Assembly (NCBI GenBank): GCA_026545225.1
Contig: CM048846.1
Location: 34,855,501 to 34,919,500 of the forward strand
Reading direction: 5' to 3'
Origin: Cornus controversa
Lineage: Eukaryota > Streptophyta > Magnoliopsida > Cornales > Cornaceae
DNA length: 64,000 nt
Shown in pieces: positions 10,710 through 21,800 of the stretch. The notes beneath the pieces were generated by a model, which was not told where the DNA came from, did no database searches, and saw only the letters and a list, made by a program, of their open reading frames with translations. The first letter of the stretch is position 1. Every line of letters starts with the position of its first letter. The position numbers and the translations under genes are program-made.

Positions 10710-12002
10710 ATGTTTGAAGATAAATTTTCTACCATGGTGGTAACTTCTGTATGCAATACACTTTCCAAAACATTTCAGAGGGAGCAATTGTTTGGAGTAT
10801 CCGACAACTCCACACCATGGTATGCAGATATTGTGAATTATTTAGCCATGAGAAAAGTGCCAAAAGACTGGACCAAGCGAGAACGTGATAGATTCTTCTC
10901 TAAAGTTCACCATTACTTTTGGGAGGATCCAGAGTTGTTTAAATATTGTCCAGATTAGATCATTCAGCGATGTGTCCCAGACCATGAGTTTCAAGATATT
11001 CTCAAGTTCTGCCACTCATTGGCTTGTGGAGGGCACTTCAGTGCAAGGAAGACAGCAGCAAAGGTACTTCAATGTGGATTCTTTTGGCCTTCTCTGTTTC
11101 ATGATGCATATGTTTTCTGTAAGACTTGTGATCATTGTCAAAGATTGGGTTCAATGTCGAGGCGTGATATGATGCCCATGAGCCCCATTCTGGTGGTTGA
11201 AATTTTTGATGTTTGGGGAATTGATTTTATGGGACCCTTTCCACCTTCTTTTGGCTACGAATACATTCTGGTTGGTGTGGATTATGTTTCCAAATGGGTG
11301 GAGGCCATTGTAACTCGAACTAATGATCACAAGGTGGTAATAAAATTCATGCATGAGAACATTCTTAGTCGATTCGAAATTCCACGAGCCTTAATCAGTG
11401 ATGGTGGTTCTCATTTTTGTAATAAATTCTTGAGAGGCTTGCTTGCTAAATATTTAGTGACACATAAGGTGGCAACACCTTATCATCCTCAGACAAGTGG
11501 ACAAGTAGATTTGTCCAATCGAGAAATTAAGCATGTTCTCGAAAAGACAGTGAGACCGGATAGAAAAGATTGGTCGTTGCGACTGAGTGAGGCACTATGG
11601 GCATACCACACTGCTTACAAGACTCCTATCGGTATGTCACCATATCGGTTGGTGTATGGAAAAGCGTGTCACCTTCCAGTAGAGATCGAGCATAAGACAC
11701 TCTGGGCAATTCAAAAATTTAATTTTGATACAAAAAGAGCTGGGGAAGAGAGAAAGTTGCAATTGAATGAATTAGAAGAGTTTAGACGTGATGCTTATGA
11801 GAGTTCACGAATTTACAAAGAGAGGACGAAGGCATTTCATGATCGACATATCTCACGGAAGTCTTTCTCTCCAGGTGATAAAGTGTGGCTCTTCAATTCC
11901 AAGCTTCGGTTGTTTCCCAAAAAATTGCGTTCAAGGTGGGATGGACCGTTCAAAGTGATTTTGGTTTTTCCTCATGGTGCCGTGGAAATTCAAAGCTTTT
12001 GA
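10710..12002 (+). pseudogene. Athila integrase, with only the tail of RNase H region
   Basis: A segment with TPWYADIVNYLA and PKDWTKRERDRFF is the linker that normally follows RNase H. It sits only about 120 bp after the protease frame, so RT and RNase H are absent. A TAG at 10956 interrupts it. The integrase zinc-binding HHCC motif follows (H-x6-H near 11003-11030, CKTCDHC near 11120-11140), then the catalytic core: Asp at 11223 (GIDFMG), Asp at 11400 (ISDGG), and after exactly 35 residues an Asp at 11508 (SGQVDLSN) where Glu is expected. The C-terminal domain ([21 protein letters not shown]) ends at 12002. All pieces share the gag frame. Confidence 0.9.
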
Positions 12003-13006
12003 GATAATACTTTGATGAAAGTTAATGGCCAAAGGTTGAAGCATTGTGTGGAAGGATGTGTGCCAAAAAGAGACGTAGAGTCCGTCAACTTGACGGATCC
12101 CGTCTATCCGACTTAATCCCTTCGGAGAGTTGATCGTCTCCTACGGACGTTAAATTGTAGGTTCTGTATGTATTTTTATACTTTCTTTTTTTTAGTTTTC
12201 TTTGATTTTAATTTTTAGTTTTAGTTTCTTAAGTTTTCTTTCAACTCTAGTTGCGTTTTAATGTTTTTTCTTTGAGTTTTTGATGTATAAGTTGCTTCCG
12301 GAGGATGCCAAGAGGTGTACCGAGGTATTTGGACTCAAGACGGGTGAAAAATAGTGCTCTTGGTCAACCTTGGGCAATGGAGACTCAAAAATATCAAGTC
12401 TCGGTCGACCTTGGGCGATGGAAGGTCCAGCAGGCTACCAGAAGGGGGATCGATCGCCCCAGAGGAGGGGGATCGATCGCCCCATTATTTTCCAAGAGGA
12501 TACCCACCAGTAGGTGGGCGATCGATCGCCCACCCTAGGGGGGATCGATCGCCCAGGCCCAACATGGGGCTGCCCAAATTTTTAAGGCCTATAAAGGCCA
12601 CCTCTCCTCCTATGTTGCTACTACTTGCATCCTAGACCTCTTTAAGCTGCAATTCAAGTCCTACTTAAACTGGAAAATTAATTTCTTCAATTGGTGAATA
12701 TTGAACAAGAATTCAACATTGTTTATCATCATCATCAACATCAAAACCGGATCAAGAATCACTAGTTCTCAAAGGAAGCTCTCACTTTTTCAAGTTCAAC
12801 ATCAAAGTAAGTGAAGTTTTTCTTTGGTGAAATTGTGCAATTCTTTTTGAGGGCTTTTGAAGACCAAGTTTGGGGGATCAATTTGGTGTAATTACTTGTT
12901 CGATTTGGGTGGAAAAATTGCCGAAAAGAGAAGGTTGAAGGTTACAAGTTAATTGTGCACGCCAAGTGTTCGATTTAATTACTCAAACCACACTTTTTCT
13001 ACTTCT
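12003..13006 (+). other. Athila spacer between integrase and third ORF
   Basis: Non-coding sequence with a T-rich stretch (12170-12260) and four copies of GATCGATCGCCC at 12448, 12471, 12520 and 12543. Frames over the repeats are Pro/Arg low-complexity and not credible genes. Confidence 0.7.
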
Positions 13007-14143
13007 ATGGCACTAAAGAGAGCAAGTCACCAAGGTGCTTCAAGTTCACGTAATCATCATCGAGCGAGGCATGATCCGACCACAGGTTCTTCACAATCTC
13101 GCCGAGAAGGTATTCAAGAGAGATGGCATCCAAGGGCTTTGAACTTTGAAACTACGTTTGACATAGCCGAACTCTATGGTATGTTTCCTGAGACATGATG
13201 GGGGATTTCTAACATCCGTCGTCGTCGGTCGGCATTCATTTTTGTTCCACTCTCGTCTACTATTTACCCGAGGCTTGTCAATGTATTTTATCAGAACTTA
13301 ATGCCGACACCTGATGAGCGGGATGTGCTTACTTCTTCAGTAGATGGAACAATAGTTCGGGTGGACATGTCATCCATTGCCATTGCCATAGGTTATCCTC
13401 TTGAGTGCCCAGATGATTTATCTCATATCAATACTCCTCTACCCGACGAGTTGTCAGTGGGTAATTTGGTTACACGTTTGTGTGCTTATCAATTTTTCAG
13501 GCCGAAAAGGAATGTAGCTTCAAAGTCTTCAATGCCAAATCATTTATGGTTCCTTGATGTTGTTCTACTCAAGAATGTATGTCCAATTGGACATAAGACT
13601 AAGAGATGTCAAGAGTTCCTCAAAGCCTTATATGCTATACATTTTGGGCATTGGCTGTCATTCCCACAGATTGTCTGGGGCCAGATGGAGAAGTTCTATT
13701 CCAAGGTTGTGGCCAAGGCACCAGACAGTGCAAGTGACTGGGAGTTTCCATTCCCTACTATTATTCATCAGTTGCTTGTGGCACAGGGGTATGCAGTCCA
13801 TGAGGACGAGCTTGCCTTTTCACGTGATCTTCATTATGACACGCATGACTGGAATTTGAGCCGATCTCATATGCACCAGAGAGTCATAGCGGCGCCTGGT
13901 GAGGTACTTCGGTTGGCCCAGGGAGGAGAGCATATAGATATACCACCACCGGTGGAAGATCCTGAGGAGATGGGAGCAGAGAAAGAGGAGGTGCATGCAC
14001 AAGCTGGTGGCCATGATTATCAGTATTTAGAGGGGCAGATTGCTGGGTTGACAGCCCAGTTTGGCACCCTACGGACAGAGGTATCCACACAGTTTGGAGC
14101 AATAAGAACTGAAATGGCGGATCACTTTCGTGACACTCACTAA
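13007..14143 (+). pseudogene. Athila third ORF (putative plant transposon protein, env position)
   Basis: The ATG at 13007 (MALKRASHQG) opens a frame with one in-frame TGA at 13196, after which it stays open to 14143. The middle resembles the 'putative plant transposon protein' domain known from Athila third ORFs: HLWFLDVVLLKNVCPIGHK, then FLKALYAIHFGHWLSFPQ, then FPTIIHQLL. The C-terminus has an acidic stretch (PPPVEDPEEMGAEKEE) and a repeated AQFGTLRTEVSTQFGAIRTE helix, probably coiled coil. This position is called env-like in Athila. I see no signal peptide or transmembrane segment, so an envelope role is not supported here. Confidence 0.72.
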
Positions 14144-15870
14144 GAGCAACTAAAGATGAGGAGGATGATGCGTGCATTGATGCGCCAAGCAAACTTGGAT
14201 CCAGATGCTCAATCACCACCACACCCTTGACAGGAAGGTAACCATCTTTTGTATTTTATTTTATTTTTAGTTTTTATTTTATTGTTATTATTTTTATTTT
14301 TATTTTTCTTTTGTAGTTAGATTTTTGTTATAAAAAAAATGAAAAATGACAAAAAAAATATATTTTATTTTTTTTAAGATTTTTCTCTTTCATATTTATT
14401 TTCACCCATACTATTTCACTTGATCTTTGGGGTATAGTGGTTTGTTTTGACATGTTTTAACATCCAAGTTTGGGGGTGTGCTTGCATTACCTTCTTACAA
14501 CTTGGTGTGCTCTATTTTCTTGCCACTACTCCTTGGTCCTGGTAACATCGTTCTTATTCTTCTCTATACTTTAATTGGGTGTACATTGAGGACAATGTAC
14601 AATTTAAGTTTCGGGGTGAGGTGATACCTTATTTTTGTGCTTTATTGCATATGGGGGGAAATTTGTGTGATATTCTTCTTGTTTTAGGATTTTTATTTAT
14701 TTTTATTTTATTAGTTTTTTATTTTATTTTCTTTTGTTTTATTTTTAGATAGAATGTTTCGACATTATTTAAGGGATTAATACCTTATGTAGGTGCATAA
14801 CTTGAAATTTTTGAGTATATTTTAAATTTTTGAAAACTGTGGTTTGAATTATGTGGTTTGAATCATGGTTTGCAATAACATGCTTTGGGATGATTAATTT
14901 TAGTTTCCTTACATGCACAGACACACTAACATAAGTCTTATGGGGTATAGACTGTGGTTTTGAGTTATTGAGTTATATATGCTTGATATTAATTAGTATC
15001 TCTTGAGAATGAGTACCGATAATGTGTTTTACTTGACTTCAATAAAAAGAAAAAAAAATGTGATGAATAAGCAAATCAATTTGATCCTTTTTATGAGTAA
15101 CTGGGCCTCTATGCCTCAGGAAGCACGGAGTGTTCGCGTCAAAAGTGAAAGGGTGAGAAAAGATGAGGATTGATTGTCTTGATTTGTAGCCTGATTGATT
15201 CGAGTAATTAGGTATTCAGGGTATCTTAAAGCCTAGTGCCCTAAAGCCATCTGGTTTGGGAGCCACTGACTGAAAGCTTGCTACATGGATATTTCAGAAA
15301 GCTTAATAGATCAAGATATTGCACAACCAATAAAGCAATGAAAAAAAAGAATGAGAAAAGAAAAAAAGTCATGTATTTATGTTGGGAAGTATGATTTCAA
15401 TAAGGAGAGCTAGTGAGTTGATGGGGTATGTGCCTTAATATATTCAGAGCTTGGTTATGTTACATGAGATGAATGCTAGTTCACTTTACACGAGGAAGCT
15501 AAAGTTGGTTATTTTGAGAAATGTTGATGTGAATTATGTGTGGGGATCATTGATTTGAATTATAGAATTTGAAATTTTAAAATTATTCTTGAATGCAAGT
15601 TTGTAACTATATATTGTAATCTTCTTATTGAATTAATGTTGAAACAGAATTTTGAATGTTTGTGGGTAACATTTCTGAAAACCCTCACGAGACTATACTC
15701 GTCCACTAGGGGGAACCTAGGAGTTTAAAGGCTTGTTGCATATGCTAAATGCAATCGTTTCTCCCACGAAAGTGGAGTTGGGTAGTTTAGTTAGTATTTG
15801 TTAGTTTCATTTGTTTTAGTTTTGTTTTATTCTATTGCTAAGGGACTAGCAATATGTAAGTTTGGGGGTG
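14144..15870 (+). other. Athila 3' non-coding region
   Basis: About 1.7 kb of T-rich sequence without open frames. It contains a GTACATTGAGGACAATGTAC near-palindrome (about 14580-14600), T-rich runs and, at the end, the purine tract before the LTR. Blocks of it match, in inverse orientation, the left derivative at 1-1090. Confidence 0.75.
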
Positions 15871-17393
15871 TGATAGGCGTTGAATGTTACGCATTCTAGC
15901 CTCTTAACTTATGTATTTTATTCTCTTAGTGGTAGACTATTTTGGGATTTTAGTTTGTTTTAGTGTTTTCTATATTTTCAGGGCCTTAATGATTATTTCA
16001 GTTACAACCAAGCTTTTGAGCTTTTAAAAAAGACATCCAAGATGGTTAGATCAAGCCTACATCAAGGAGAATCATTCAACCATTTATTTTAACTCAAATC
16101 AGCCCAAGGAAGAGGTCTAAGAGAATTACAACTGCTTAAGAAGGTTTCGGGCCTGAAGCCCAAATCTGCGCATAATACAGTCTTAATCCCATTTTGGAAA
16201 ACGGACCAGAAGTCCTATTTCCAAGCCTCAAATCGACATTACTTTCGAGTCAGGTTGAACGAAATTTGATTCTGCACACTTTTGTATTTCACGAAAATTC
16301 CGTAAATCGGACTTCTAGTGGGTCAAAAGTTGGGCCGAAGTCAGTAGGAAAAACCCACCTGATTAGTGCTGCGGGAAACCTTAATTTATTCCTAATTGGA
16401 TTAGGACTTTGGTGTATTCTCTTGGGGAAGAAAGTGAAGAATCAGGGGCTAAAAAAATAGGGAGAAAAGAGAAGAACACAGAGAGAGATTGGAGAGTCTG
16501 AGAGGGCTGAGAAGAGAACAGAAACATATTGCAGAGCCATTGGAGAACGAAGTCATATGCATAATTTATGAAGATGATGCCTTCTTCCTCAACAGTTGAA
16601 GCTTCTTCTTCTGCCATGAGCAGCTAGTTCATCCACTAGGGTTTTGATGTAGCCCTAACAAAGGATCAATGGTTTGATTGTTTTAATTATTGGGGACCTT
16701 TATATACATGCATAGATTGTGTACTTCAGAGGATTCTTATTATAGAATTGAGCAATAAAAGTCTTGTAAATTCAATCTCAATGATTTCTTATCTTGTCTT
16801 AGATATTTAGTTGTTGTTATTGAACTCAATCTCTCTTGTTTTCTGTGATCATGAGAGAGATTATTACACAATGGTAATCACTGAATATATTGTTAAGAGC
16901 TTTGATGGATTATGCTTAGAGAAGATGAACCATACTGCACCCTACATTAGAGTAGTTAGGCAGATGACCCATGCTAATCGAAGATAGTCCATGGCTTAGC
17001 CTTAATCATATGTTACCTTCTTGACGGATGAAGGTGAGCTTGTAGCCACCGACACCACTTATGCATGATGTAATTCCCTATAGTTGATTCAATTGACCAT
17101 TGATTGTGGAGTTAGTGGTGAAGTCAAACACCCTAGATTTCTCTCATATTATCTTCATTATCTATTTACCTTTGATTTATTTTATTTTCCTTTTTAATTA
17201 ATTTAGTTTAAAAATCAGAATTTTTTTCTTCTAAATTTAATTAGAATTAATTCCGTATTCCAATTCATCAGACCATAATCCTTGAGGTACGATACCCCTT
17301 TCGATAGCCCTATTTTGCAAGAAATTCGTTATATTGCGAAGTGTGAAATTTTTTAATTGATATACGTTTTGAGTCACACTCACACACGAATCA
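15871..17393 (+). repeat. Athila 3' LTR
   Basis: 1523 bp, the same length as the 5' LTR, preceded by AAGTTTGGGGGTG, a polypurine-tract-like stretch (15858-15870), and followed by the target duplication CATAC. Confidence 0.95.
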
Positions 17394-17398
17394 CATAC

Positions 17399-18642
17399 TT
17401 TCTTTAAACCACGTCCACAAGCTTAACGTCCACTTAAATGATCTTATGTTCTGCTACTCCCTTCATCGGGTTAGATCAGAAGATAATCGTTATCATCTGT
17501 TCGCTAACATGGACAAAAAAATTTGTTTTGATACTCCCACTTCTAATAAATTGTGGAAGGAAAAACTTGTCCTGGTGAAGGGGATCTGGAATGTTAAAGC
17601 GGCCCAGAAATTTCTCATCCCTACCGCTTTTGGTGATGCTGTGATTCCCTCATTCTCTCTTTCTGGCAAGTTTTAGGATGTTTCCCTTCTTCTTTTCTCT
17701 TTTTTTTTTCAAGAGCCTTATACCTCTCACAACTTTGTTGTGTTCTTCTTTGTTTTATAGACAAATGAATTGAGTTTTTGATGGAGAAATTTTAGAGTCT
17801 TTGTCCTTCTGTGAAGAAGTATCTATCACATCAGTAACTTCACGATACTGCTAGTTGAGCTTCCGTTGAGTCTTCTTCTCTGTACCCACTTTTAGATTCT
17901 AAGATGGAGATGCCAGAGCCTAAGACAAGGAGGGCATCCTCTTGTTTTGACCTTGGTAAGGCCAAACATACTAAGGGGCACTCCAAGGCCCAACCCGATA
18001 AAGGCAAATGCTCTGCCCCCTCTTCCCCTCAGAAGAGGGCTTATTCTAGTGCTGCTCCGACGCATAAGCACCAAAAGCTGATGGCGGATGCCATGAAGGT
18101 CCAAGGCTCTTTCTCTTCTACTCTGGCTTTACTTGGTTCTATTAGCGGCACAGTTAATGATCTATTCATTGGCTCCTGATCAATGGACTCCAAACTTGAA
18201 GAACTCTTATGGTTCTTCCTTGACGGTGGGGGACTATGCTGCCCTTGATCATGAGGTGATGGGGGTTCTTGCTCGTGGGATTTGGCTTCATAGGGATGAA
18301 CTTTGCCAATAAAGAGCTAACAGGGATGAGCTCCTTGCTAATGCACTTCTTCATACCATGGAGGTTTGTTCTACCCAATTTTTTGTACATTCTTTTATTC
18401 TATTTTTGAGCTTTCCTTCTAACTCAGTTTTTTCTGTTATGCTACAGAGCGCATACATGACAATCTTTATCTACAAGGCTTTGGAGGTCGAACATCTGAA
18501 CGAGCATAAGACCGAAAGCCTTGAGGGAAAAGTGAAGTCTTTAACCAAGTCTCTGGATGAAAAGCAAAAGGCTATTGGTTACTTTAAGTATAGGGCTTTG
18601 GAGGCTGAGAAGAGGGCTGTTGAACTTGAGGAAATACTATAG
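17399..18642 (+). pseudogene. Tat-1 antisense gene, C-terminal part with coiled coil
   Basis: This continues the reading frame interrupted by the Athila. An open stretch to 17676 contains a WKEKLVLVKGIW segment of the Transposase_28-like region. Then come an intron-like gap (about 17671-17760), a low-complexity basic segment (17904-18179) and a clear intron candidate 18362-18447 (GAG|GTTTGT ... CTACAG|AGC). The last open stretch (to 18642) is a Glu/Lys-rich helix with heptad-like spacing, likely a coiled coil. Acidic segments follow to about 18990. The reading frame is not continuous without splicing. Antisense to Tat-1 gag-pol. Confidence 0.5.
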
Positions 18643-18990
18643 GTCTGCAGAGCAGGGGGAATAAGAAATTTACAAGCACTTCTTAAAGATTCTGGCTCTA
18701 AAGCCTGCTAATGGCTTTCGCTATGGCTTTGAACAAGGAGAGAAAGCCAAAGCCGAACAGGATTATGTAGATCCTGATGAGTTCGATGCTGATCAAGTCA
18801 TTGACTCGTTCGGTGAATACGACATTCCTGTACTTGGTGATGTCGATTACGCAAGTTTTGGACTTCCTCAAGAGTTTGTGCTTAGCTTCACCACCTTCTT
18901 CCTTGGTGTTTGCTCATTCTGCTCCTCTTCTTCTCGATCAGGTTACACTAGAAATGCCTGCTCCTGCTAGGAAGGGTACTCCGATTGTTG

Positions 18991-20379
18991 ATTCCTTTGA
19001 CCAGGACTTCAACAAAGGAGGATGGGGCAGCTCCCCAGTGACTTGTGCAATCCTTCCTCTCTTTTTTTTTTTTTTCGCTTTCTTTTTGGTAATGCTCAAA
19101 TGGAGCTTCTCTTTTTGAGGGATAAGATATACCCTCATTTTTGTAATGACAATTTTGATAAATATAGATATTTTGATACTAGAAGCCTTCCAAATTCACC
19201 TCCAGATTCAAACAAATATTTCTACTTTTAATAGCTTCTTTGTATTGATGGTTGTCTTAATAGATTGGGCTTCAGCCCTCTTTCACTACTAAAAACTTCT
19301 TTTCAGTTTTAGTAATGTCGAAAATCAGTGTATGGGGCTTGATATATTTCTCTTCTTTTTTTAAGAGAATTTTAGCAGGGGACTAACCCATGCAGTCGAC
19401 TTGTGATGATGGCTGCTTTTGGGCCTATGGCCTCTTTTATTTGATAAGCGATTGGTCTTTCAAACTTTATATTTAATAAGCGATCAGTCTTTTAAGACTT
19501 TAACTTGACTTGGGCCTATGACCTCTTTTTAATAAGCAATTGCTCTTTCAGACATTAACTTCAATAAGCAATCGGTCGTTTAAGACCTTAACTTGATTTG
19601 AGCCTATGACTTATTTTTAATAAGCGATCGATCATTTAAGACCTTAGCTTGATTTGAGCTTATGACCTATTTTTAATAAGCGATCGTTCTTTCAGAGCTT
19701 AGCTTCAATAAGTGATTGGTCATTTAAAACCTTAGCTTGATTTGGGCCTATGACCTCTTTTTATTAAGCGATCGGTCTTTCAGACCTTAGCTTCAATAAG
19801 CGATCGGTCGTTTAAGACTTTAACTTGATTTGGGCCTATGACCTCTTTTTATTAAGCGATCGGTCTTTCAAACCATAGCTTCAATAAGTGATCGATCTTT
19901 CAAAACCTTAGCTTTATTTGGGACATATTTTTTATTTTTACAAAAGTTGGCCCTTAAATGTTAGTGCAAAAGCAGGCATGGGCATATTACGGCGCATCTT
20001 TTTCTTGCATTGTACCACGTCCACGCCGTGCCCTCATGGTCACTTGTCTTGTTCTATATGAGCTAGTAGATGAGAACTTTTATTTGGTGTGGGACTAGGA
20101 CCAAATATTTTTCTTTAATGGACATTAAAACATGACTCTCATTGAGTTCTAAGGCCAATCGTAAGGAAGGTGTATTCCTTTCCTTAGAAATGGTAAGATT
20201 GTATTGCCCAAGTTAAAAACTCTAAATTTTTACATGATAAGTTTCAAACATATAATTTTTCTAAAGAAATTTGGAGATTATATTTGCAAAATATGCTATG
20301 GTAGCCAAATAGCTAAATACCTTTGAAATAAAGGCAAAAAGAGGGTAAGGCATTGCCGCTGTGTCTTTATTCTTACACA
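18991..20379. other. Tat-1 spacer
   Basis: Apart from the tandem array this part of Tat-1 holds no recognisable gene. T-rich runs at 19063-19080 and scattered stop codons in all frames. Confidence 0.6.
19430..19925. repeat. 89-bp tandem repeats in Tat-1
   Basis: About five and a half imperfect copies of a unit containing two TAAGCGATCGGTC words, a GGGCCTATGACC word and CTTAGCTTGATT. The spacing from 19764 to 19853 is 89 bp. It lies between the antisense gene and the integrase of Tat-1, in its non-coding spacer. Confidence 0.8.
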
Positions 20380-20910
20380 ATGACTGTCATGCCCTGAGTC
20401 CCGAGAACCGGGGCGTGTGAGCTCCGTGAGTTCACCCTCATGATATAACTATCACCTGATCATACAATCTCAATTTCTTATTATTTTAAAGAAAATTAGG
20501 CATCACCCATTTGAATAAATCAGATCCTCATGTGTTATTCATACCTAAAATTTAAATTGGACACTTTTGGGCACGTGTCCCCCCATCATTCACATCTATA
20601 AGTTAAAATGGACACTTTTGGGCATGTGTGCCCCCAACATTTCTATAACATACATAATACAATCAAAAATATGTCTCAGTCTTTGAATGTCTGTCTTATA
20701 TACATACATCAAATGAAATGTACAACTGTGATAAGTTACGCAACATACAATGTCCAGTTACATTTAATCTAAATGTAAAGAAACTCTATCCAACATCATG
20801 GACATACATTAAATTTTAAAGAATTTAATCACTACCTCTGCAACCAATACTATCAGTCCCCAACTAACTTTGTGTGATCAGCAATACTTGCAAAACCTGG
20901 GAGGGGGTGA

Positions 20911-21800
20911 TGTAGTAACCCTTGTGGACGGGTGTGAGTGGGCGGGTGCGAAGACAGACACTGGGCTGAGCTACCACACTGACAGGGTACAGGGAGCTCA
21001 ATCCCACATCGCCTGGGTATGAAAAATGGGATGTGCTTATATGTAGTATGGTCTCTTCAAATGGTATGAGGCCTTTTGGGATAAAACCCAAGAGCAAAAC
21101 CGTGCGGGCTCAGGCCCAAAGCGGACAATATCATACCATGTGTTGGAGCGGGGTATTACAGTTGGTATCAGAGCCTAAACCCAGTCAGAAGTGTCCCGAC
21201 GAGGACGTCGGGCCTCTTAGGGGGGTGGATTGTAGTAACCCTTGTGGACAGGTGTGAGTGGGCGGGTGCGAAGACAGACACTGGGCTGAGCTACCACACT
21301 GAGAGGGTATAGGGTGCTCAATTCCACATCGTTTGGGTATGAAAAATGGGATGTGCTTATATGTAGTATGTTCTCTTCAAATGGTATGAGGCCTTTTGGG
21401 GTAAAATCCAAGAGCAAAATCGTGCGGGCTCAGGCCCAACGTGGACAATATCATACCATGTGTTGGAGCGGGGTATTACAATTGGTATCAAAGCCTAAAC
21501 CCAGCCGGAAGTGTGACGACGAGGACGTCGGGCCTCATAGGGGAGTGGATTGTAGTAACCCTTGTGGATGGGTGTGAGTGGGCGCGTGCGAAGACAGACA
21601 CTGGGCTGAGCTACCACACTGACAGGGTACAGGGTGCTCAATCCCACATCGCCTAGGTATGAAAAATAGGATGTGCTTATATATAGTATGTTCTCTTCAA
21701 ATGGTATGAGGCCTTTTGGGGTAAAACCCAAGAGCAAAATCGTGCGGGCTCAGGCCCAAAGTGGACAATATCATACCATGTGTTAGAGCGGGGTATTACA
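20911..21800 (+). mobile_element. TRIM with three LTRs, Cassandra-related
   Basis: Three 250-bp LTRs (20911-21160, 21231-21480, 21551-21800), each beginning TGTAGTAACCC and ending GGTATTACA, separated by two 70-bp internal domains. Each internal domain starts with an initiator-tRNA-Met-type primer binding site (TGGTATCAGAGC at 21163; TGGTATCAAAGC in the second) and ends with a G-rich purine tract. The duplication GGTGA flanks the whole array (20906-20910, 21801-21805). No coding capacity. Both LTR ends and the internal domain match the Cassandra element at 49538, but the middle of the LTR lacks the 5S sequence. Confidence 0.92.

Larger units (their letters stand above)
6654..17393 (+). mobile_element. 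Athila-lineage LTR retrotransposon, complete ends, RT deleted
   Basis: Two 1523-bp LTRs (6654-8176 and 15871-17393), TG...CA ends, TSD CATAC on both sides (6649-6653, 17394-17398), a tRNA-Asp-type primer binding site and a G-rich tract before the 3' LTR. Total 10,740 bp. Order: LTR, PBS, gag, protease, [RT and RNase H missing], integrase, long spacer, Athila-type third ORF, about 1.7 kb of 3' non-coding, LTR. I counted about 35 LTR-LTR differences by eye (about 2%), so insertion is fairly recent. It sits inside the antisense gene of Tat-1. Non-autonomous as it stands: no RT, several stops, one changed integrase active-site residue. Confidence 0.95.

Noticed and set aside
13007..14143. True envelope gene in the Athila
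   Set aside because: No signal peptide, transmembrane segment or glycoprotein features; only the position is env-like.
20864..21737. Similar 60-90 residue frames repeated in the TRIM
   Set aside because: They follow the repeat units of a non-coding TRIM.
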